Source: an uncultured Lachnospiraceae bacterium
Lineage (GTDB): Bacteria; Bacillota; Clostridia; Lachnospirales; Lachnospiraceae
DNA: 39,483 nucleotides
Assembly: GCA_902796595.1 (NCBI GenBank)
Contig: CADBPM010000056.1
Coordinates: forward strand, 1 to 39,483
Direction of reading: 5' to 3'
Position numbers and translations under genes: made by a program. The notes beneath the pieces are model-generated. The model did not search any database, was not told the DNA's origin, and saw nothing but the letters and a program-made list of their open reading frames with translations. Positions 34,495 to 39,483 of the stretch are shown here, one piece after another (the stretch's first letter is position 1; the number at the start of each line of letters is the position of its first letter).

Positions 34495-35638
34495 TTTCCA
34501 CACCTGCCTTTCCTGCCGCATCCTTCATTATCTGCAGCTCTTCATCTGAAATATCTGTTTCATACATTTCAAGGTAAAAATCACTGATCATCTCAGAAAA
34601 AGACCGCATCTTTGATCTTTCAACCTGATCTCCCATCGCAAGCTCTTTGGTATGTGAATTTTCATACCTGACATACATGGTATTAGGATAATTCTGGCGC
34701 ATTATCGACATAGCATCCATCACTGTATCCTCATCAGTCAGAACAGCAAATATATAATCATCCGTATCCGTCACATTGTCCGCCGATAGTATATCCGCAA
34801 GCTTTCCTTTTAACTTTCTCATATCCCTAAGAGGCTTCACAGGCTCAAGCTTTATTGAAACCTCGCCCTTTTCGCCCATGGTAACCACAGGTATGCTCTT
34901 CTCATCTGCGACTTCATCAATATGATATTTCAACAATGTGCCTGAATAGCGCACCTCATCCCTGCCAACACACTGTGCCTTATGTATATGTCCCAATGCT
35001 GCATAATCAAAGGAGTCAAAGCAATCGCAACCGATTCTTTCAACAAGACCTACATGAGCGGTCGCAGAACCTTCGGAACCAGACAGTGTAACCTCTCCGC
35101 TCTTTCCTGCAACAAATTGATGAGCAAGGATCACGTTTCTCTCCGCCGTATCTACATTTGCATTCTTTATGATATACTTTATAGCGCTGTCGTAATCTTC
35201 TATCTCTGCATCCGGGTTGAAATGTTTTACTTCCGACGCCTTTACAAATGGCATCAGATAAAAATTTACACCGCCAAAGTCGTCATCAAGAGTCACCTTG
35301 CGAATATTCCCGTCATACTTAGCTCCAAAATAAACACCTTTTTCTGTAAAAAGGCGACTGCCGAAATTAAGTCTTTCATCAGAATCATGATTTCCGCTTA
35401 TAACGAGAACCTTTACAGGAATCTGCGTCAGTTCATAAATAAAATTGTCAAAAAGGCGCACTGCCTCCTCTGACGGCACAGTCCTGTCATAAACATCCCC
35501 GGCTATCAGAACTGCATCCACCTTCTCTTCTCTCGCAAGTTCAACAACTTTTTTAAGAATATATTCCTGATCCTCTATCATACTGAAATCACATACACTT
35601 TTTCCAATATGAAGGTCTGCAAGATGAATAAACTTCAT
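34481..35638 (-). CDS. sbcD: SbcD, nuclease subunit of the SbcCD complex
   Basis: 385 residues with the Mre11/SbcD phosphoesterase motifs: HLADLHIGKS (8-12 region), AGDVYDR, ISGNHDSDERL, ILAHQF and ALGHIHKA. These bind two metal ions. The C-terminal part docks on SbcC. First gene of sbcDC. A 9 bp inverted repeat CCTGCAATA/TATTGCAGG (35667-35675, 35747-35755) lies upstream, of unknown meaning. No LexA-like box is visible. Confidence 0.95.
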   Translation of the reverse strand: MKFIHLADLHIGKSVCDFSMIEDQEYILKKVVELAREEKVDAVLIAGDVYDRTVPSEEAVRLFDNFIYELTQIPVKVLVISGNHDSDERLNFGSRLFTEKGVYFGAKYDGNIRKVTLDDDFGGVNFYLMPFVKASEVKHFNPDAEIEDYDSAIKYIIKNANVDTAERNVILAHQFVAGKSGEVTLSGSEGSATAHVGLVERIGCDCFDSFDYAALGHIHKAQCVGRDEVRYSGTLLKYHIDEVADEKSIPVVTMGEKGEVSIKLEPVKPLRDMRKLKGKLADILSADNVTDTDDYIFAVLTDEDTVMDAMSIMRQNYPNTMYVRYENSHTKELAMGDQVERSKMRSFSEMISDFYLEMYETDISDEELQIMKDAAGKAGVEIETD

Positions 35639-35807
35639 TTATTACCCCCGATTATTGTCGTATTGTCCTGCAATAAAACGATATCAAAGTCAAAGCACTG
35701 ACACAAGCACATGATCTCGACATTTGACCCTTATATCATTTTATCATATTGCAGGGCAAAAGTTAATATACCTTTAAATTTTCATAGAATCTTTCAATTC
35801 GCATAGA

Positions 35808-37166
35808 TCACGCATCATTAACAAGGCACATTTCAACCCTCTTATAACACCATATATAGGCAGGTATAAGGAAGATATCCGCAAAAAGCCAGGCGACAGG
35901 ACTTGCAAAAGCGGCTCCTATGATTCCAAGATTTGGCACAAGAAAAAAAGCCACTATTATCCTTGCCGCCATTTCACATATACCCGCTATGACTGCAAAA
36001 CCTGAATACCCCATTCCCTGAATCAAAAAACGAAGGGTATTTACAAGGGAAAGCAGGAAAAAAGCAGAAATGTTTATAAGTAAAAAAGTTCTTGCGTCAT
36101 TTAGTATCTTAATGCTTCCAGGGTCAACAACAAGCATAAGTATATATTTCCCTGCAAACAGTGTAACAATAAAAACCAGAACCGCATAAATACTATCTAT
36201 CTTAACTGCTGCATGCAACCCTTGGCTCATATGTTTCAGTTTCCTTGCTCCAACATGCTGCCCGCCGTAAGTTGCCATTGTAGACCCAATAGCATCGTAA
36301 ACACATGCAAAGAAACTGGATATCCTTCCCGAAGCAGCAACAGAGGCAACCGCATCGGAACCAAGTGTATTAACTGACGTCTGAAGAATGACCGAGCCGA
36401 TAGCTGTAATGGAGTACTGAAGTCCCATAGGTATCCCATTTGCGAGCAGAAATCCTGCCTCTCTGCCCCTAAGCCGCATATCTCCCTTTTGCATACGGAG
36501 TATTTCAAAGTTTTTTATCATATAGATAAGACAGGCTATACCGGATATAAGCTGAGAAATGACTGTTGCTACAGCAGCTCCTGCGATCCCGCTTTTAAGG
36601 ACTACTATAAAAAACAAGTCCAGTGCAATATTTACAACTGAAGCAAGCAAAAGAAAATAAACCGGCGTTTTGCTGTCCCCTAAAGACCTGATTATCGCAG
36701 AGGTCAGATTGTACAACACCGTCGCAGGTATTCCAATAAATATCGGCAGGAGATAAGAGTATGCCCCATCAAGGATATCAGACGGTGTACGCATAAATAC
36801 AAGAATCTCTCTGCAAAAGAAGGCGCAGAAAAATGTAAATATGACTGCGCATATTCCGGCAAGCCAAGCGGCATTTGCCACAAACCTTCTTAAAGCCTTA
36901 TGATCGCCTGCTCCGAATCTTTGTGCGACCGGTATCGCAAATCCGGCTGTAAGTCCATTGCAAAAGCCAATCGTAAGGAATGTTATAGAGCCTGTTGAAC
37001 CAACGGCACCAAGCGCCTTGACTCCTAATGTATGACTTACAATAGCGGTATCAGCAAGACTGTAGAACTGCTGAAAGAGCATGCCAATCAAAACCGGGAT
37101 CATGAAACCAAGTATAAGCTTGGCTGGTTCCCCGTTTGTCAGATCTTTAGTACTTTCCTTTGCCAT
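35808..37166 (-). CDS. MATE-family efflux transporter
   Basis: 452 residues with about twelve membrane helices in two similar halves. The N-terminus ends LTNGEPAKLILGFMIPVLIGMLFQQFYSLADTAIV, a typical MATE start. It exports drugs or metabolites with Na+ or H+. Start at 37166 with AAGAAGG upstream; seven more codons are open but run into the repeat. The specific substrate is unknown. Confidence 0.93.
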   Translation of the reverse strand: MAKESTKDLTNGEPAKLILGFMIPVLIGMLFQQFYSLADTAIVSHTLGVKALGAVGSTGSITFLTIGFCNGLTAGFAIPVAQRFGAGDHKALRRFVANAAWLAGICAVIFTFFCAFFCREILVFMRTPSDILDGAYSYLLPIFIGIPATVLYNLTSAIIRSLGDSKTPVYFLLLASVVNIALDLFFIVVLKSGIAGAAVATVISQLISGIACLIYMIKNFEILRMQKGDMRLRGREAGFLLANGIPMGLQYSITAIGSVILQTSVNTLGSDAVASVAASGRISSFFACVYDAIGSTMATYGGQHVGARKLKHMSQGLHAAVKIDSIYAVLVFIVTLFAGKYILMLVVDPGSIKILNDARTFLLINISAFFLLSLVNTLRFLIQGMGYSGFAVIAGICEMAARIIVAFFLVPNLGIIGAAFASPVAWLFADIFLIPAYIWCYKRVEMCLVNDA

Positions 37167-37192
37167 AAAACCTTCTTTCTTTATCATTATAA

Positions 37193-37294
37193 TTTATAAT
37201 AAGCGAAGAAAATAATTGCGGATAGAGCAAGTCTATCCAGCATTAATTCTCGGCGACGTTTATCGTAAACGAACTTACTTATTTCGTTTACGAT
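37193..37294 (-). repeat. Dispersed structured repeat, copy C
   Basis: Almost identical to copy B (about 100 bp). TATCGTAAACGAA / TTCGTTTACGATA palindrome with a short loop, and the GGATAG/CTATCC hairpin. Its minus frame encodes IVNEISKFVYDKRRRELM to LALSAIIFFAYYKL and a stop just before the MATE start (27 nt). A promoter lies upstream of it, so it would be in the 5' untranslated RNA of the MATE gene. Confidence 0.85.
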
Positions 37295-37340
37295 ATCAAG
37301 TGTACTACAGGACTTTGTCCGATGATACAACAATAAGAAC

Positions 37341-37368
37341 AGTATATCGTCATAATCTTCTGATGTAA
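37341..37368 (-). promoter_or_regulatory. Possible promoter of the MATE gene
   Basis: Minus strand TTACAT (37363-37368), 16 bp, TATACT (37341-37346). It is downstream of the MocR terminator and upstream of repeat copy C, giving a leader of about 170 nt. Confidence 0.45.
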
Positions 37369-37370
37369 AG

Positions 37371-37402
37371 AAAAAAGCACTGGCTAAGATCATGCCAGCG
37401 CT
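37371..37402 (-). terminator. Terminator after the MocR gene
   Basis: Stem AGCACTGGC/GCCAGCGCT (37376-37384, 37394-37402; one G-T) with a 9 nt loop, then TTTTTCTTT on the minus strand just after the MocR stop. Confidence 0.85.
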
Positions 37403-37409
37403 CTTCATT

Positions 37410-38819
37410 TCAACCTGACTCACCCTCGATCGCAATTTTTTTAACAATCTCCAATGCCTGTGGAAGTTTTTCCATATCAAGCCCTGAATAATTTAACATA
37501 AACATGTGTTTATCAGGCACAGGCTCCCTGTAAAAAGAAATTAACGACTGAAGACGGATCTTCCTTTTATATAGCCTTTCCTCAAGTTCTCTGTCGGAAA
37601 GTTTTGTATTCACCTTTAAGATAAAATGCAGACCCGTATCATGTTCGACAGCAAAACATTCATCCTCACTAAAGATGCTTTCTATGATTTCAAATATTTT
37701 TTTTCTTTTTCTCGCATAGTAAAGGCGCATGCGATTTATATGCTTTTCAAAATATCCCTCATCTATAAACGAAGCCAACACATACTGCTCAAATGTCGGC
37801 ACAGTACAGGAATAAAAACCAAGATCGCGATAATATCGCTCCGTCAGCTCCACAGGAAGCACCATGTAGCTTATCCTTATCGTGGTTGAAAGCGATTTTG
37901 AAAAAGTGTTAAGATAAATGACCCTTCCTCTTGTATCTATACTCTGAAGAGACGGGATGGGCTTACCTTTAAGTCTGAACTCACTATCATAATCATCCTC
38001 GATAATATATCGTTCCTTATCCGAGTCGGCCCATGAAAGTAGCTCATATCTCCTGCTAACAGGCATAGTTATCCCCGTAGGATAATGATGTGTAGGGCTG
38101 ACGTGGACAATATCTGCACCTGAACTTTCAAGTTCATCAGACCGCAGTCCCATCTCGTCCATACCGATAAAAACACACTTTGCGTCGCAGCTTTCGTAAA
38201 TATCGGCCGTTTTGCCATATCCGGGCGTTGCAAGGCAGTATGTCTTATCTCTTCCAAGAAGTTTCACCAACATACCATACAAATACTCTGTTCCGGCTCC
38301 CACGATGATCTGATCCGGGGCAACGCTCATTCCTCTAAAAGAAGACAGGTGCCCTGCGATTGCCTCTCTAAGAGGTCTCACTCCCCCACTAAAGGACTTT
38401 GCAAGTAATTCATTTTTACCCGAAGCAAGTACCTTTCTTGTAAGCTTAGCCCAGACAGAAAACGGAAAGCTCTCTGGTTCAGTCTGATTTGCGGAAAAAT
38501 CATAGATATCCTCCGGCATCTCCTTTGGCATCAATATAGCCCTTCTTTGTGCTTCCTCTTTTTTACCAGCCTGATTTTCCCTTATCTTAGCCACATAATA
38601 GCCCTTTTTTTCAACCGAATAGAGATATCCCTCGCCAATGAGCTGCTCATACGCATTCTCAACTGTAATAGTACTTACCCCAAGATTTTCAGCAAGAAGG
38701 CGCTTGGAGGGCATCTTTTCATCTGCCTTTAAAATACCGTTATTCACATCCTTTTTTATGCACTCATAAATAAAAAGATAAAGCGGTCCCTTAGCTTTCG
38801 TAAGATCATATGTCAACAT
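37410..38819 (-). CDS. MocR/PdxR-type regulator (GntR helix plus aminotransferase fold)
   Basis: 469 residues. A GntR winged helix (about 14-75: LYLFIYECIKKDVNNG, LPSKRLLAENLGVS-like, ITVENAYEQLIGEGYL) joins a type I aminotransferase-like domain (about 115-465). The PLP Lys is in TFSKSLSTTIR, with DDYDSEF and GAGTEYLYGML also visible. Such proteins sense PLP or an amino compound; PdxR controls pyridoxal phosphate synthesis and GabR GABA use. No target genes of either kind are adjacent; the MATE gene downstream could be a target. Confidence 0.9.
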   Translation of the reverse strand: MLTYDLTKAKGPLYLFIYECIKKDVNNGILKADEKMPSKRLLAENLGVSTITVENAYEQLIGEGYLYSVEKKGYYVAKIRENQAGKKEEAQRRAILMPKEMPEDIYDFSANQTEPESFPFSVWAKLTRKVLASGKNELLAKSFSGGVRPLREAIAGHLSSFRGMSVAPDQIIVGAGTEYLYGMLVKLLGRDKTYCLATPGYGKTADIYESCDAKCVFIGMDEMGLRSDELESSGADIVHVSPTHHYPTGITMPVSRRYELLSWADSDKERYIIEDDYDSEFRLKGKPIPSLQSIDTRGRVIYLNTFSKSLSTTIRISYMVLPVELTERYYRDLGFYSCTVPTFEQYVLASFIDEGYFEKHINRMRLYYARKRKKIFEIIESIFSEDECFAVEHDTGLHFILKVNTKLSDRELEERLYKRKIRLQSLISFYREPVPDKHMFMLNYSGLDMEKLPQALEIVKKIAIEGESG

Positions 38820-38872
38820 CTTTATGCCTCGTTTGCGATAAAATTACACATCGTCATGCTCCAATACATTAT

Positions 38873-38972
38873 ATAACAAGCGAAAAAAATAATTTCAGAT
38901 AGAGCTAGCTCTATCCAGCATTATTTTTCGGCAACGTTTATCGTAAATGAAATTACTTATTTTGTTTATGAT
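38873..38972 (-). repeat. Dispersed structured repeat, copy D
   Basis: A diverged copy. The hairpin is a perfect palindrome GATAGAGCTAGCTCTATC, while the longer palindrome has several changes (TATCGTAAATGAAAT / ATTTTGTTTATGATA). A 1 nt insertion relative to B and C breaks the frame. It lies 54 nt before the MocR start in the same direction; TATAAT on the minus strand (38867-38872) touches its end and may be the -10 of the MocR promoter. The stretch 38820-39021 holds only this. Confidence 0.75.
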
Positions 38973-39021
38973 ACAAGTGCCAAAAGTTAAAAATCATGCG
39001 TATATGCAATAATTTGAAAAT

Positions 39022-39483
39022 TTATGACCCCGACATCATTATATGCTTAAGCAAGGCCTTACATCCTCTAAGAGCGTCTTGCCACGTTGCTTCGAAATTC
39101 CTTGTATACCACGGATCTGCCACACTCCCGGGCTTATCCGTATAATCAAGCAGCATGTGTATCTTTTTCTCTGGGTCTTCGCCGCAGATCCTATTCATAT
39201 CATAGATGTTTTCTTCATCCATCCCGATCAGCAGATCAAATCTGTCATAATCCGCCCTTGTCATAAGCCTGGCCCTCTTCCCCTCACAGGAAATTCCATG
39301 TTCCAAAAGCTTCGCTCTTGCCGGCGGGTAGACTGGGTTTCCTACTCCTCTGTAGATTTCCTCAGTAGTCGTGGCCGCCGACTCTATTTCAAACTCATCT
39401 TCAATCCCCTTTTCCTTCACTAACTCTTTCATTATAAACTCACATATCGGTGATCTGCAGATATTGCCGTGGCAGATGAATAA
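39022..39483 (-). CDS. Low-molecular-weight protein tyrosine phosphatase, N-terminus cut by window edge
   Basis: 153 residues are present and the frame is open to the right edge. The catalytic P-loop CHGNICRSP (Cys, then Arg six residues on) starts at the fourth visible codon, so only a few N-terminal residues are missing. The general acid Asp is in VADPWYTRNF. Family members dephosphorylate tyrosine, often in capsule or stress control. No kinase partner is in view. An internal ATG at 39432 would lose the P-loop and is not the start. Confidence 0.92.
   Translation of the reverse strand, partial: LFICHGNICRSPICEFIMKELVKEKGIEDEFEIESAATTTEEIYRGVGNPVYPPARAKLLEHGISCEGKRARLMTRADYDRFDLLIGMDEENIYDMNRICGEDPEKKIHMLLDYTDKPGSVADPWYTRNFEATWQDALRGCKALLKHIMMSGS

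Noticed and set aside
35639..35807. LexA/SOS box upstream of sbcD
   Set aside because: No GAAC-N4-GTTC type site is present; only a widely spaced inverted repeat of unknown meaning.
37187..37480. 97-codon ORF covering the MocR 3' end and repeat copy C
   Set aside because: It begins inside the MocR gene and reads through its terminator; only the repeat part is shared with other copies.
1..39483. CRISPR array, prophage or integrated element
   Set aside because: No regularly spaced repeats, integrase, transposase or phage structural genes were seen. The four repeats are tens of kilobases or about 1.6 kb apart and not an array.

Overview
The window looks like a chromosomal segment from a low-to-medium GC anaerobic Firmicute. 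Lachnospiraceae (Butyrivibrio/Lachnospira-like) is the best guess, from gene content: a FIST-GGDEF-EAL protein, LplB/YtcP sugar transport, a YtrA-type regulator, BioY, a dlt operon and MocR-type regulators. No marker gene fixes the genus. I see no rRNA, tRNA, CRISPR array, transposase or phage gene. Both ends cut through genes: a JetD-like Toprim protein on the left and a low-molecular-weight tyrosine phosphatase on the right.

Layout. 1-3.3 kb: a partial jetD-like gene, a BirA-type operator with bioY, a PAP2 phosphatase, and a DUF2798 membrane protein behind an attenuator-like leader. 3.3-5.2 kb: a GntR/ABC ATPase/permease operon. 5.4-9.9 kb: a promoter-terminator unit with no ORF (candidate C-rich sRNA), then marR and two half-transporters of a heterodimeric ABC exporter. 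9.9-13.8 kb: a 1297-residue FIST-GGDEF-PAS-GGDEF*-EAL protein. 14.0-20.3 kb: dltABCD followed by a response regulator and histidine kinase that probably sense envelope state. 20.5-23.6 kb: a RelQ-type alarmone synthetase, then an OPT transporter translationally coupled to an orphan PqqD-like protein. 23.9-25.2 kb: guanine deaminase. 25.3-31.1 kb: a carbohydrate uptake operon (two permeases, lipoprotein, cytoplasmic glycosidase-like protein) without its own ATPase. 31.3-35.6 kb: sbcDC. 35.8-39.5 kb: a MATE transporter, a MocR regulator and the phosphatase.

Most genes from 9.9 kb onward lie on the minus strand. Intergenic sites are well defined: several consensus promoters with 16-18 bp spacers and many strong hairpin terminators.

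The feature least explained by known families is a structured repeat of about 100 bp present four times (near 1.1, 23.8, 37.2 and 38.9 kb). It holds a 14-15 bp palindrome and a second hairpin. Three copies also keep an open frame ending in a shared peptide tail, and three copies sit just upstream of same-direction genes. The other leads are the C-rich sRNA candidate, the DUF2798 leader, the paired GTAGC-N2-GCTAC sites at marR, and the OPT-PqqD pair.
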